Shown: piece by piece, positions 8,018 to 16,500 of the stretch | How positions within the stretch are numbered: position 1 is the first letter of the stretch | Layout of the letters: every line of letters starts with the position of its first letter | From: Gammaproteobacteria bacterium | GTDB taxonomy: Bacteria; Pseudomonadota; Gammaproteobacteria; Nevskiales; Nevskiaceae | NCBI GenBank assembly: GCA_016182805.1 | Contig: JACPFV010000004.1 | Location: 1-54,464 of the forward strand | Length of the DNA: 54,464 nucleotides | Direction of reading: 5' to 3' | Translations under genes and position numbers: made by a program | The notes under the pieces: generated by a model | The model's input: the letters and a program-made list of their open reading frames with translations, nothing else | Told to the model about the DNA's origin: nothing | The model's database searches: none

Positions 8018-8950
8018 TCATGTGGTGAACTTTCGCCGCAGCCGCCACAGGAACTCGAAACCCGCCCCGCCGGTCAGCGATGCGGCCAGATACATCCATG
8101 ACTTTGCATCCGAGGGGCGAAGCCGGATGGCGTTCCACAGCCGTCGCCGGCCCGAGGCGTGCGCTCCGATCATGCATTCGGTTCGCCCGATCAGGAAATG
8201 GTGCTTGGCCTGCAACTCCGGGCGTCCCGACCAAAGCGCACCGTGCTTTTCGACGATCAGCTTCATGCAGCGCACGCGTTCCACGTTGTTGCGCCAGATT
8301 CCGCCGCCGCGCGTGTGATCCTGAACCACGAGGGGGTCGGGAAGATGCGCGATGCGATGGCGTTGCGAAATGCGCAATGCGAATTCCCAATCGTCCCACG
8401 CGGAAAGCCGTTCATCGAACAGGCCCGCCGCCTCGAGGGGTTCGCGCCATCCAAGCCAGGTGGGTGTCGCGATCAGTGCGGGTCCGAACGGGATGCCCCT
8501 ATCGAACCGCAGCCGGGAAAAATCGTCTTGCCCGCCGCAATAACGGGCATATTGCGGATACATTTCCAGAAGGCCGCACAGGCATAGCGCGGTTTCCGGG
8601 CCGGCCGCGATCAGATGAGCGACCTGCTTTTCCAGTTTCTCAATCCGCCACAGATCGTCGTCGTCCTGGAACGCCAGCAGCTGCCCGCGTGCGGCACCGA
8701 TCCCGACGTTCCGAGCCGCGGCGCCGCCGCGATTCCCGGCCAACCGGTGATATCGGAGACGCGGATCGGGAAACGCCCCGACGCAATCGGGCGTCGAATC
8801 GGTGGAGGCGTCGTCGACGACGATGAGTTCGAGGTTCGAATAGGTCTGTGCAAGAACGCTGCGTATCGCGCGCGGCAGAAGATCCGCGCGGTTGCGGGTG
8901 GGCAGGACGACGCTTACCAGGGGACCTGCTTCGGGCGGTTCCTTGGTCAT
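8018..8950 (-). CDS. GT2-family glycosyltransferase
   Basis: A 310-residue GT-A glycosyltransferase. The core begins at about residue 9 with LVSVVLPTRNRADLLPRAI, followed by VVDDASTDST, AARNVGIG and FQDDDDLW, which hold the nucleotide-sugar and metal contacts. It has no membrane segment. The frame stays open upstream into the preceding GT8 gene (to 9085), but that stretch is unlike the family, so ATG 8950 is preferred; its ribosome site is weak. The stop lies just inside the alternative phosphoesterase start. It resembles the GT2 at 5367-6314 in length and motif spacing. Sugar specificity is unknown. Confidence 0.83.
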   Translation of the reverse strand: MTKEPPEAGPLVSVVLPTRNRADLLPRAIRSVLAQTYSNLELIVVDDASTDSTPDCVGAFPDPRLRYHRLAGNRGGAAARNVGIGAARGQLLAFQDDDDLWRIEKLEKQVAHLIAAGPETALCLCGLLEMYPQYARYCGGQDDFSRLRFDRGIPFGPALIATPTWLGWREPLEAAGLFDERLSAWDDWEFALRISQRHRIAHLPDPLVVQDHTRGGGIWRNNVERVRCMKLIVEKHGALWSGRPELQAKHHFLIGRTECMIGAHASGRRRLWNAIRLRPSDAKSWMYLAASLTGGAGFEFLWRLRRKFTT

Positions 8951-9017
8951 GAGGCTCGGAGGTTGCAGCCGTTGGCCGGTGCATTCCGCGCCCGGCTCCA
9001 CTTCATTTGACCGCGTG

Positions 9018-10007
9018 TCATGGCTTCGGCCGCGAATAGCGGGGCGTCCGTTGCACGAATGCGCGTGCGCGCGCCGTTGCTTCATGGGCCGCCCGTCTGA
9101 GGCGCTTTTCGAGTTGTCGCAGGCGCCATTGCCATGTCGGCGACATGGGTTTCAACACGATATTGCGCAGGGTTTTGCCCTCGATATCGCCCGACGGCCA
9201 AGGCGTCTCGCGTCTATGTTCCCAGTACAGCCGGCGTAATGGGTGGCGGCACAGATAGCTCCAAGGCTTGTACGGTCCCGTGAAGTGGATCACGACCGGT
9301 GCCGCGCGCGCCTCCCGTAATTCCGCCGGCGAGAATGGAAGATTCATGTCGGAAACCTGCCAGAGCGTGCACTGCGCATTCCATTTGGGGTGCAGTAGCA
9401 GGCAATCGCCGTGGAGCAAGGCGCTCAGGGCGTCCTGCTCCGGATACAGGTTTTCCGGGTGATTCGACGCGTAGGACCTGATGCGGGCGATGCAGCCGGT
9501 GGACCGCATCCGGTCCAGGTTCATCAGCAGCACGCCCGAGTTGATGTAGCTCCGTGCGTCGGCCAGATGGAGCCTGTCCCTCGGGAAGGGCGGCATGAAC
9601 GGGTAAAGCGGGTTCGTGACCGCGGCAAAGACTTTCTCGGAAATATCGGACTGCCACAGCGGGCGCACCGCGCCTTGCACGATCAGATCGGAGTCGAGGT
9701 AAAGGATTTTCTCCAGTTCCGGCAGCAGATCGGGCAGCAAGATCCGATACCAGCAGGATTTGTGAAAGTGTTGTGTCGGGAAATTTCCGAGCCGGTCGTC
9801 CGAGATGAACAAGAGCTGGATGTTTGCGCTCCAGCTTTCCGCCAACTGGCGAAGCTTCGCAATGTCGCCTTCCGCGAGCGACTGGTAAAGAACGTAAATC
9901 CGGAAGGCTTCGCCCGGATTGGATGCGAAAACCGAGCGGAGCATCGCGGCGGTGTGCGGCGCGTACGCGCCGTCCGAAGTGCACGCGAGATGGATGACGT
10001 CCTTCAT
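9018..10007 (-). CDS. GT8-family glycosyltransferase (LPS galactosyl/glucosyltransferase type)
   Basis: A 329-residue GT8 enzyme related to LPS core glucosyl- and galactosyltransferases (WaaI/WaaJ/WaaO type). It has the N-terminal nucleotide-binding strand IHLACTSDGAYAPHTAAML (from residue 5), the catalytic DxD in YLDSDLIV (D105, D107), NSGVLLMNLD (about 162-171) and the C-terminal HFTGPYKPW metal/donor motif near 247-255. The start at 10007 is set by the ATGA overlap with the upstream methyltransferase stop. The C-terminal 60 residues are basic and helical, fitting membrane-surface association. It is the intact partner of a tandemly repeated methyltransferase-GT8 pair; the other GT8 (11038-11999) is broken. 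Confidence 0.86.
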   Translation of the reverse strand: MKDVIHLACTSDGAYAPHTAAMLRSVFASNPGEAFRIYVLYQSLAEGDIAKLRQLAESWSANIQLLFISDDRLGNFPTQHFHKSCWYRILLPDLLPELEKILYLDSDLIVQGAVRPLWQSDISEKVFAAVTNPLYPFMPPFPRDRLHLADARSYINSGVLLMNLDRMRSTGCIARIRSYASNHPENLYPEQDALSALLHGDCLLLHPKWNAQCTLWQVSDMNLPFSPAELREARAAPVVIHFTGPYKPWSYLCRHPLRRLYWEHRRETPWPSGDIEGKTLRNIVLKPMSPTWQWRLRQLEKRLRRAAHEATARARAFVQRTPRYSRPKP

Positions 10008-11041
10008 CCGCGACGCTCGAACAGAAAAATCCGATCCGTTATGCCGACCAATTCCCGGATATCGGGATCGAGGATGATCGGCTCCTCCACGGCTGCGAGA
10101 TAGCCGTATTGGGCGAGCAAGGGTGCGAAATCGCGGCGGGTCCGATCGGCTTCGCGGCTCAGCAGCTTGTCCGCATCGTTGGGCACGATCAGCAGCCTCG
10201 GCACTTGCTTTCGCGCCAGAAGCGACAGCCAGCCGTCGATCGCGCGATATGGCATCTCGCTGAAACTGTGAATATTGACGGCAAGGTCGATCCTTGTCGC
10301 TCCCAGGCGCGATTCGATCTCGTCCAATGGAACGACGGTCGACCGATCCGCGCATCCGCGGAAGCGGAGGTAATACTCCGACAGGAAGGTGGACTCCGGC
10401 ACCGCGTCCGTGCAGTAGTAATGCCCAAGCGACGGAACCGCGGTCAGCATCCTATGAGCCAGTCGGCCGTAGCCGGCCCCGATGTCGAGCACCTTGAGCG
10501 AAGGTTGCTGGAAAAGGTCGCAGTGCCGGTCGAGAAAGTAGATCTCGTTCACCGAATCGAGGAGATCGCGGCTCAGCGGCGGAAACGCTCGATATTCGAA
10601 GATCCAGCAACCGAAAAGACCATCCTCGCCGAGGCTGGACAAAAGCCGGCGGGGGTCGCGATCCTGCAGGTAGCGCGCATACAGGTAGTACTTGCGGCGC
10701 TCGTCGGAACGGGTGTTCCGGAATTGCCACACGTAGGCGTTGTCACCACGAAAATTCAGCAGCGGGATTTCTCGCGCGCGGTATGCGGCGCTCCATTGCG
10801 AGTGGTTCGCCATCGGTAGGGACGAGTTGGAGTACCGGTGTTTCAACTCGATCAGGCGCGGATGGTCGTTGCGAAGGTACTCGGTTGCGCCGGGCGGAAG
10901 TGGACGGCTCGCGTCGTGCGAAGGCACAGTGAGACGCAGTTCGCGCGAGTTCGTGCGCAAGATTCTGTAGCCGGCCCGTTCCAGTCCTGCCTTGAGCAGC
11001 CGCTTCAGGCTGCGGGACGCATGTTCGGCGAATTGTCTCAT
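10004..11041 (-). CDS. Putative sugar O-methyltransferase (SAM-dependent)
   Basis: A 345-residue protein with a class I SAM-binding motif VLDIGAGYGRLAHRM (184-198) and a motif II-like stretch YYCTDAVPESTFLSEYYLR about 25 residues later. The N-terminal half (residues 50-180) has conserved Arg/Trp-rich segments shared with its neighbour at 12021-13070 and with bacterial putative sugar O-methyltransferases. It probably methylates a sugar hydroxyl of the repeat unit, which can cap chains or mask epitopes. The start at 11041 overlaps the preceding GT8 stop as ATGA, and its stop overlaps the next GT8 start the same way. The methylated position and sugar are unknown. Confidence 0.75.
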   Translation of the reverse strand: MRQFAEHASRSLKRLLKAGLERAGYRILRTNSRELRLTVPSHDASRPLPPGATEYLRNDHPRLIELKHRYSNSSLPMANHSQWSAAYRAREIPLLNFRGDNAYVWQFRNTRSDERRKYYLYARYLQDRDPRRLLSSLGEDGLFGCWIFEYRAFPPLSRDLLDSVNEIYFLDRHCDLFQQPSLKVLDIGAGYGRLAHRMLTAVPSLGHYYCTDAVPESTFLSEYYLRFRGCADRSTVVPLDEIESRLGATRIDLAVNIHSFSEMPYRAIDGWLSLLARKQVPRLLIVPNDADKLLSREADRTRRDFAPLLAQYGYLAAVEEPIILDPDIRELVGITDRIFLFERRG

Positions 11042-11999
11042 CTGTGGTTTTCGCGATTTTGGCGGGGATCTTCCGTGAGCCGTTCCGGGAGGACCGGCGT
11101 TTTGGCTGCGTCCATCGATTTGTGCCCACCGCCCGACGTGACGGTCTGAAAAAGGTGCCGCATCTGCCGAAGCAGGCCGCGCACGGGGGCAGGGACAAGC
11201 CGGCGGAGTACCGCGATCGCGCTGAGTCCAACAGGACGCGGCATTGGCCACCCCGTGCCCCTCATATGCCGGTAATACTGCCTGCGGAAAGGGTGGCGGT
11301 TTTCGAAGTGCCATGGTTTGGCATGTCCAGGCCCCTCGAAATGCAGAATCGCGGGTGCGGCGACCGCTTCGCGCAACTGCACCTCGCCATAAACGTCGCG
11401 GCTGTAGGGGAAATGAAAAAGGCTGTTCATGCAGTTCCAGCGCGGATGCAACGGGTGGCGCTTTCCGGCGAACACGACGTTCAGGGCATCCTGATCGGGC
11501 CAGAGCAGATGATGGCCGTGACGGGCCGCGTGCTCGACGATTTGCCGCGTGCTGTCCTCCTTGCGCATCAGGTCGAGGTTCATCAACAGAACGCCGCTGT
11601 TGAAATAACCGGAAGAGTCGCTCAGGCCCAATTGTGCCGGACGCTGGCGGTGCTGGGGTTCCAGTACATTCGTGACGGCACCGATGACACAGTCGCCGAG
11701 ATCCGAATCCCAGAGTGGCAGCAGACTATCCACGACCAGCGTATCGGCGTCGAGGTAGAGCACGCGTGATTGCTCTGGCAGAAGCTCCGGCAGAAAAATC
11801 CGGTACCACATGATCCCCGGAATCCGCTCCATGACTGGTAGACCAGCAATCCGGTCGTCGCCAATTTCGTGCAGTTTCAGATCCAGCCGTGCAGGAAGTG
11901 CACATGAACCACGTCGCTCGGATGGTGACTGTGCAGCGAATGCAGCATTGCAGCGCAGTACGGCAGGTACCGCTCGTCCGCGGCGCAGGCGACATGCAT
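11038..11999 (-). pseudogene. GT8-family glycosyltransferase broken by short deletion and frameshift
   Basis: ATG 11999 opens a GT8-like N-terminus (MHVACAADERYLPYCAAMLH...) that runs 40 residues to HFLHGWI and stops at TGA 11879-11877. The rest of a GT8 continues immediately in a different frame from LDLKLHEIGDDRIAGLP through YLDADTLV (DxD), FNSGVLLMNLD and HFEGPGHAKPW to the stop at 11038. Aligned by eye with the intact GT8 at 9018-10007, about 18 residues are missing at the junction, so a deletion of roughly 50-55 bp not divisible by three is implied. Downstream catalytic motifs are intact. The stop still overlaps the next methyltransferase start, so coupling is preserved. It may be a recent pseudogene or an assembly error. 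Confidence 0.75.
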
Positions 12000-12020
12000 C
12001 TCGCGCACGGGCGTCAGCCC

Positions 12021-13070
12021 TCACGCGTCCCGAAGCCGGAAAAGATGGAAGTGATCGTCGACCTGCATCAGACCACGGACCGCCGCGTCGTCGAAACACG
12101 GTTCGCGGTGGACGAGCTGATATCCGGCGCCTTCCAAAGCAGGCAGGAAGTCCTTGCGAGTTTTGTCGACCTCGGTCGTAAGCAGGTCGGTCGGATCGTT
12201 CGGAACGATCAGCAAGTGCCGAACCCTTAAGCGTTGGAGTTGGCCGATCCACCATTCGACCGACTGCAGCGTACATTCGGAGAAACTATGAATGTTGATT
12301 GCGAGATCGAAGCTTCCGGGTTGCAATTCCGTCGCGACCCGGTGGAGTGTGACGACGCGTGCGGGTGGGGTGCATCCACGGTACCGCAGGTAGTACTCGC
12401 ATAGAAACGACGACTCGGGAACGGCATCGACACAGCAATAATCCGCGAGTCCCGGCACGGCGGCGATCATTCGGTGGGCAAGCCGTCCGTACCCGGCGCC
12501 GATATCGAGTACGCGCAGGCCTTGACGCTCGTAGAGGCCGAACCGCCGGTCGAGGAAGTTGAGTTCGTTGACGGAATCGAGCAGATCGCGGCTGACCCGG
12601 CGGTAGCCGGGATACTCGAAGGTCCAGCATCCGAAGGCGCCGTCTTCCTCGAGGGTCTGCAACAATCGGCGAGGATCGCGCTCGCGCAGGTAATTGAGAT
12701 AGATGAAGAACTTGAGGCGGGTTGCGCGCGGCAGTTCCCGGTAGTGCCAGACGATCGGACTCTCGCCGCGGAAGTACAGCAGATTGAGTCGTGAGCGTAC
12801 GAAATCCGAACGCCAGCGAGAATGCGTGACCGCCGGATGGCCTGCCCCGGCATGCGTCTCGCGCAACCGTTGCAGCCGCGGATTCGTGTCGCGAAGTTCA
12901 TCCACAGCGCCGGCCGGCAACGGAGATCTGATGTCGCAGGGCGAGGTTAGATAACGGCGCTCTTCTGGAGACAGCGTGAACAACGAGAGGATGAAGGGAT
13001 CGCTTTCTCCCAAGCCGAGCCACGCGGACAGTCTGCGGCGCATGCCGCGTCGGATTCGCTGCCAGTTCAT
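12021..13070 (-). CDS. Putative sugar O-methyltransferase (SAM-dependent), paralogue
   Basis: A 349-residue paralogue of the methyltransferase at 10004-11041. It has VLDIGAGYGRLAHRM at 187-201, DAVPESSFLCEYYLR after it, and shared segments such as RDPRRLL, EDGAFGCWTFEY and SRDLLDSVNELNFLDR. It is expected to O-methylate a sugar in the surface glycan. The start at 13070 overlaps the FkbM gene stop as ATGA. The N-terminal 50 residues are unlike the paralogue, so the two copies have diverged enough to have different substrates. Its stop is followed 21 bp later by the broken GT8. Confidence 0.75.
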   Translation of the reverse strand: MNWQRIRRGMRRRLSAWLGLGESDPFILSLFTLSPEERRYLTSPCDIRSPLPAGAVDELRDTNPRLQRLRETHAGAGHPAVTHSRWRSDFVRSRLNLLYFRGESPIVWHYRELPRATRLKFFIYLNYLRERDPRRLLQTLEEDGAFGCWTFEYPGYRRVSRDLLDSVNELNFLDRRFGLYERQGLRVLDIGAGYGRLAHRMIAAVPGLADYCCVDAVPESSFLCEYYLRYRGCTPPARVVTLHRVATELQPGSFDLAINIHSFSECTLQSVEWWIGQLQRLRVRHLLIVPNDPTDLLTTEVDKTRKDFLPALEGAGYQLVHREPCFDDAAVRGLMQVDDHFHLFRLRDA

Positions 13071-13882
13071 CTTGCATCCGCCGTCGGAATCGATTGAGGC
13101 TGGGCATCCATGATGCGGTGCCATTGCTTGAGGAACCGCGATTGGGCGGCGTCATCGCCGCGCAGATCGACACACCAGGTGTCGAGCACTTCTTCCATCG
13201 TCGCGTATCCGAGATCCGACAGGTATTTCCGGCAGGCGCGCCTGTCCGTATCGGAAAGGTGATGATGTTCGTAGATCAGGAGCCGGGGACGATACCGCGA
13301 GAAGTCGATGCGTTTCAGGATCTCGAAGTCGTATCCCTCGGTATCGAGGTGAATCAGATCGACTTTCCTGACCCCGTGTTTTTCGCACAAGGAGCTGAAT
13401 GTCAGGCAGGGAACGTGCGAACACACGATGCGTTGCTCGATGTCCGGTATGTAGGAGACATGCTTGAGAATGACCTCCTTGGAAAAAGAGCCCAGGGCGT
13501 CGTACCAGACCGGCAGTCCGGGACCCGGCTCAGCTTGAGCCAAGTGGTATAGCGGCATCGTTCCGTCATGGTCGGCGATCGCGAGATTCTCCAGTGCGAT
13601 GCTGGGGTACATTCCGTAATTCTGTTTCAGGCGCGGGAAAACATACGGGACTGGTTCGATCATGATTCCGGACCACTGCCATTGATGAATGGCTTGGCAC
13701 AACGGATCCTGCTGCTTGCCGTCGTTCGAGCCGATCTGGATGAAGAAGCAGTGTGGAAACTGCTTGGCGAACACCTGCATGACCCTCGGACCCTTCCTAG
13801 GGGAGGGCACGAAATGTTCCTTGATCCGCTTGAACAGCCGGCGCAAGCCCGTGCGCGGCAGGATTCGATTTTTGTTAGCCAT
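13067..13882 (-). CDS. FkbM-family methyltransferase
   Basis: A 271-residue SAM-dependent methyltransferase of the FkbM family. FFIQIGSNDGKQQDPL (about 46-61) is the SAM-binding loop with the SNDG variant of motif I, GIMIEPVPYVFPRL is motif II, and VDLIHLDTEGYDFEIL (about 177-192) is the diagnostic FkbM segment. Members methylate sugar hydroxyls in antibiotics and O-antigens. ATG 13882 overlaps the stop of the small upstream gene by 8 bp, and its own stop overlaps the next start as ATGA, placing it firmly in the operon. The target sugar is unknown. Confidence 0.84.
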   Translation of the reverse strand: MANKNRILPRTGLRRLFKRIKEHFVPSPRKGPRVMQVFAKQFPHCFFIQIGSNDGKQQDPLCQAIHQWQWSGIMIEPVPYVFPRLKQNYGMYPSIALENLAIADHDGTMPLYHLAQAEPGPGLPVWYDALGSFSKEVILKHVSYIPDIEQRIVCSHVPCLTFSSLCEKHGVRKVDLIHLDTEGYDFEILKRIDFSRYRPRLLIYEHHHLSDTDRRACRKYLSDLGYATMEEVLDTWCVDLRGDDAAQSRFLKQWHRIMDAQPQSIPTADAR

Positions 13883-14189
13883 TGCGATCGCCCCTCAGTA
13901 CCGGATTTTCCGGCTGTGCGGTTTTTTCCGCTGCACTGCGAATACAAGTGTGTTTGTGGGCGCACTCCCGCTCCGTCGGGAGTCGACCGAACAGCGCGAG
14001 CATGCGCAGGATCGGCGCCACATAGGGTCGGCGCGGCAGGCGTCCGATCGTCGAGTATTGCAAAAGCTGCAATATCGGCTTTTCCCGAAGCGCCCCGATG
14101 ATGTAACGCGGTGGATGGCTCCATCCGGGCTGGCGCAAGTGTACGCGAGGGTGTCGATGAAAAGCTGGGGGCGTCACGTAGGGATTCAT
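13875..14189 (-). CDS. Unrecognised 104-residue protein in polysaccharide operon
   Basis: I do not recognise this gene. ATG 14189 overlaps the flippase stop as ATGA, and its stop (TAA, 13877-13875) overlaps the FkbM start, so it fills the gap exactly as a coupled gene would. The frame stays open far upstream inside the flippase, but that part is only a shadow. The product is strongly basic with many Arg, His and Pro (PRYIIGALREKP, IGRLPRRPYVAPILRML), has one short amphipathic or weakly hydrophobic stretch near residues 58-70, and has no signal peptide. It could be a small accessory protein or the C-terminal remnant of a decayed glycan gene. Evidence is positional only. Confidence 0.5.
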   Translation of the reverse strand: MNPYVTPPAFHRHPRVHLRQPGWSHPPRYIIGALREKPILQLLQYSTIGRLPRRPYVAPILRMLALFGRLPTERECAHKHTCIRSAAEKTAQPENPVLRGDRNG

Positions 14190-15709
14190 GACCGTGGGGA
14201 TCTGGGCCGGCGGAGTTGCGTCGCGATTTCCGCCAGAAGCTGGCGCTGGCCGAGGCCGAAAATCAGGATGACGGTGTAAAGCGTGCCGAAGACGCCCAGC
14301 ACCGCCGGAATACGACCGGCCGGCGTCCAGCTTTCCAGCAACAGCGTGATCCACCATGCAGGCGCTCCGGCAAGGATCGCCGCAGCCACGGGCGGCCAGC
14401 AGGCAGTCAGCAGCCGCCCCACGGTCAGTCCGGTGCCGCGGAACGCATAACTCATGCAGGGCCAGAACAGAAGAAACATGCCGAGGGTGTATGCGGCTGC
14501 GACGCCGGACAATCCGAAAGCAAGGCCTACCAGCAGGCATCCGATGATGAAGGACCAGCCGACGATGCCCCATTTCATCATGGCGCGCGGGTTTCCCAGG
14601 CACAGATAGATCCAGCCGGAGGTATGACAAAGTGCCTGCGGAACGATGCCGATCGCGAGCGTTTTCAGCAGCGCGGCGCTATCGTGCCACTGGGGGCCGA
14701 ACAGAACCGCGACGATGTCGTCCGCGAGCAGGACCAGAACGGCGCTGAGCGGTGCGGACAACAACGTCAGCGCCGTCGCCATCCGGTAGTAATGTCCGCT
14801 GAACGCCGCCGGCTCCGATGCGAGCCGGGACAGGGTCGGCGGCGTGACGGTGCTCAGCGGTTCGAGAAGGTAACTCACCAGCGTGGTCATGAATCCATGC
14901 GCACGGTTGTAAAGGCCGACGGTTGCCGGACCCCACATCGCCCCCATTAGGACGTTGTGCAGGTTGCGCGCAACGAAGTTGAGGAAACCGAACACCATCA
15001 TGTACCCACCGAACGACACCGCTTCGCGCGCCGATCGATCGAAACGGGGACGGCCCGGTCGCCATGGGCAGGCGCGCCAGTTCAGCCATGCGCCCAGCGC
15101 GCCGGACGCGATGCCCGACCATACCAGCGCCCAGATGCCAAAGCCTGCCAGTGCGAGAGCCACTGCCAATCCGCCGCTGCTGACGGCTGTAAGGACCCGG
15201 ATCGATGCGAGGGCGCCGAAGCGCAGGCCGCGCTGAAGCAGGGCGCCATGTTGAGCCGCGAGGCCGCCGAAAAAGAAGTTCAACGACAACGCCGCGGCGA
15301 TCGGCGCGATCCGCGGGTCGTCGTAAAAGGAGGCGACAAGCGGAGCTGCGGCGCACACCAGCAGTGCAACGGCCAGGCCGGAACAGGCATTGATCCAGAA
15401 CAGCGTGTTGGCCTGCTCGGATGTCAGCCGGGGAATGCGGATCGTGGCGGTCGACAAGCCGAGGTCGCGGAACAGTCCCGCGATGCCGATTACGGCCATG
15501 ATCATCGCGAAGAGGCCGAAGTCGGCCGGCGTCAGCAGCCGCGCGGTAATCACCAGCGAGGCGAACTGGATGCCGTGGGCGCCGCTCTTGGCCAGGACGG
15601 TGACGCCCCAGTTCCGGGCGGAACTCGACGCAAGCTCCGGCGTGGAGCGCAGATCGCCCAAGATGCCGGCTTCCCGAGCCTCCGTCAAAGGGGGGGATTG
15701 CTCGCGCAC
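14186..15709 (-). CDS. Wzx-like polysaccharide flippase (MOP/Polysacc_synt family)
   Basis: A 507-residue integral membrane protein with about 12-14 hydrophobic helices, starting GVTVLAKSGAHGIQFASLVITARLLTPADFG (from about residue 34). This is the classic start of O-antigen/exopolysaccharide flippases such as WzxC-like proteins. It is expected to flip undecaprenyl-diphosphate-linked repeat units to the periplasm, ahead of the polymerase/ligase encoded at 1203-2534. The GTG start at 15709 lies 35 bp after the TylF-like stop, with no strong ribosome site; a downstream start near residue 34 is possible but would clip the first helix. Its stop overlaps the small gene at 13875-14189. Confidence 0.85.
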   Translation of the reverse strand: MREQSPPLTEAREAGILGDLRSTPELASSSARNWGVTVLAKSGAHGIQFASLVITARLLTPADFGLFAMIMAVIGIAGLFRDLGLSTATIRIPRLTSEQANTLFWINACSGLAVALLVCAAAPLVASFYDDPRIAPIAAALSLNFFFGGLAAQHGALLQRGLRFGALASIRVLTAVSSGGLAVALALAGFGIWALVWSGIASGALGAWLNWRACPWRPGRPRFDRSAREAVSFGGYMMVFGFLNFVARNLHNVLMGAMWGPATVGLYNRAHGFMTTLVSYLLEPLSTVTPPTLSRLASEPAAFSGHYYRMATALTLLSAPLSAVLVLLADDIVAVLFGPQWHDSAALLKTLAIGIVPQALCHTSGWIYLCLGNPRAMMKWGIVGWSFIIGCLLVGLAFGLSGVAAAYTLGMFLLFWPCMSYAFRGTGLTVGRLLTACWPPVAAAILAGAPAWWITLLLESWTPAGRIPAVLGVFGTLYTVILIFGLGQRQLLAEIATQLRRPRSPRS

Positions 15710-15744
15710 GTCTGTCGGCTGCGAATGCGATGGGGCGGAGCCGG

Positions 15745-16500
15745 TCAGTGCTTGATCGCAATCCGGCAGGAATAGTCGACCCGGTTCAGCAGAACCGGGG
15801 CAGCGTTGTTGGCGAAGTACTCATCCACGGCACGGCGACAGCCGTCCCAGTGACCGTAGTCGTCCACGATCAGCACGCCTCCGTCTTGCAGACGCGGGTA
15901 GAGATGGGCCATCTCGTGGCGAGTGGAATCGTACCAGTCGGTGTCGAGCCTTAGCAGTGCGACTTGCGGCGGGACGACGCCGGGGATCGTCGTTTCGACA
16001 GGCCCGCGGACGAAGTGCAGGCGGTCCTTCGGATAGCCGGTGCCATAGAGCAGTTCACGAACAGTATCCTCATTGAAGACTTCCGTGCGGAAGAAGTTGC
16101 TCCATGCTTTCTCCCCGCGCCGCTGCGCCTCCTTCCAGACATCGAGCGCAGGGCGATCGAATGCGGAAAGATCATGCCGGCCCGGTGTCGTCATCCCCTC
16201 AAAAGTGTCGTACAAGTAAATATCGCGCCCGGTGATCCCCAATTGCAGAAGCTTTTCGATCATCGCGAGCACGGAACCTCCGCGCCACACTCCGCACTCG
16301 ACGAAGGCGCCGGGGATGTTCCGCCGCGTCACGTAATCCACGCTATCGAGGAGAGAGGTCAACCGCGCGCTGCCCGTCATTGAGTACCGCAGGCACTTGG
16401 CTACGATGGACTCATCCGCGGGAGAAAGTCTCGGCTTCCACGCATCCGCAGCACCCCTGTTGAGCAGTCCTTTGATCTTCTTCTTCCAGTAAGATTTCAT
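15745..16500 (-). CDS. TylF/macrocin O-methyltransferase-family protein
   Basis: A 251-residue SAM-dependent methyltransferase of the TylF/MycF family. IPGAFVECGVWRGGSVLAMI (about 62-81) is motif I, DIYLYDTFEGMTTPG the segment after it, and VALLRLDTDWYDSTRHEMAHLYPRLQDGGVLIVDDYGHW (about 186-224) carries the metal-binding Asp residues. Members O-methylate deoxysugars; here a sugar of the surface glycan is likely. ATG 16500 gives the usual family length; the frame extends upstream to 16728, but that stretch does not match the family. It is the first gene of the minus-strand operon, so its promoter should lie within 16501-16883. Confidence 0.82.
   Translation of the reverse strand: MKSYWKKKIKGLLNRGAADAWKPRLSPADESIVAKCLRYSMTGSARLTSLLDSVDYVTRRNIPGAFVECGVWRGGSVLAMIEKLLQLGITGRDIYLYDTFEGMTTPGRHDLSAFDRPALDVWKEAQRRGEKAWSNFFRTEVFNEDTVRELLYGTGYPKDRLHFVRGPVETTIPGVVPPQVALLRLDTDWYDSTRHEMAHLYPRLQDGGVLIVDDYGHWDGCRRAVDEYFANNAAPVLLNRVDYSCRIAIKH

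Noticed and set aside
8001-8399. N-terminal extension of the metallophosphoesterase
   Set aside because: It overlaps the GT2 gene and lacks any signal or domain. A signal peptide begins properly at 8000 with a ribosome site upstream.
14190-14630. Upstream extension of the 104-residue gene inside the flippase
   Set aside because: It is an alternative frame of the flippase with shadow composition; the ATGA overlap at 14189 gives a natural start.
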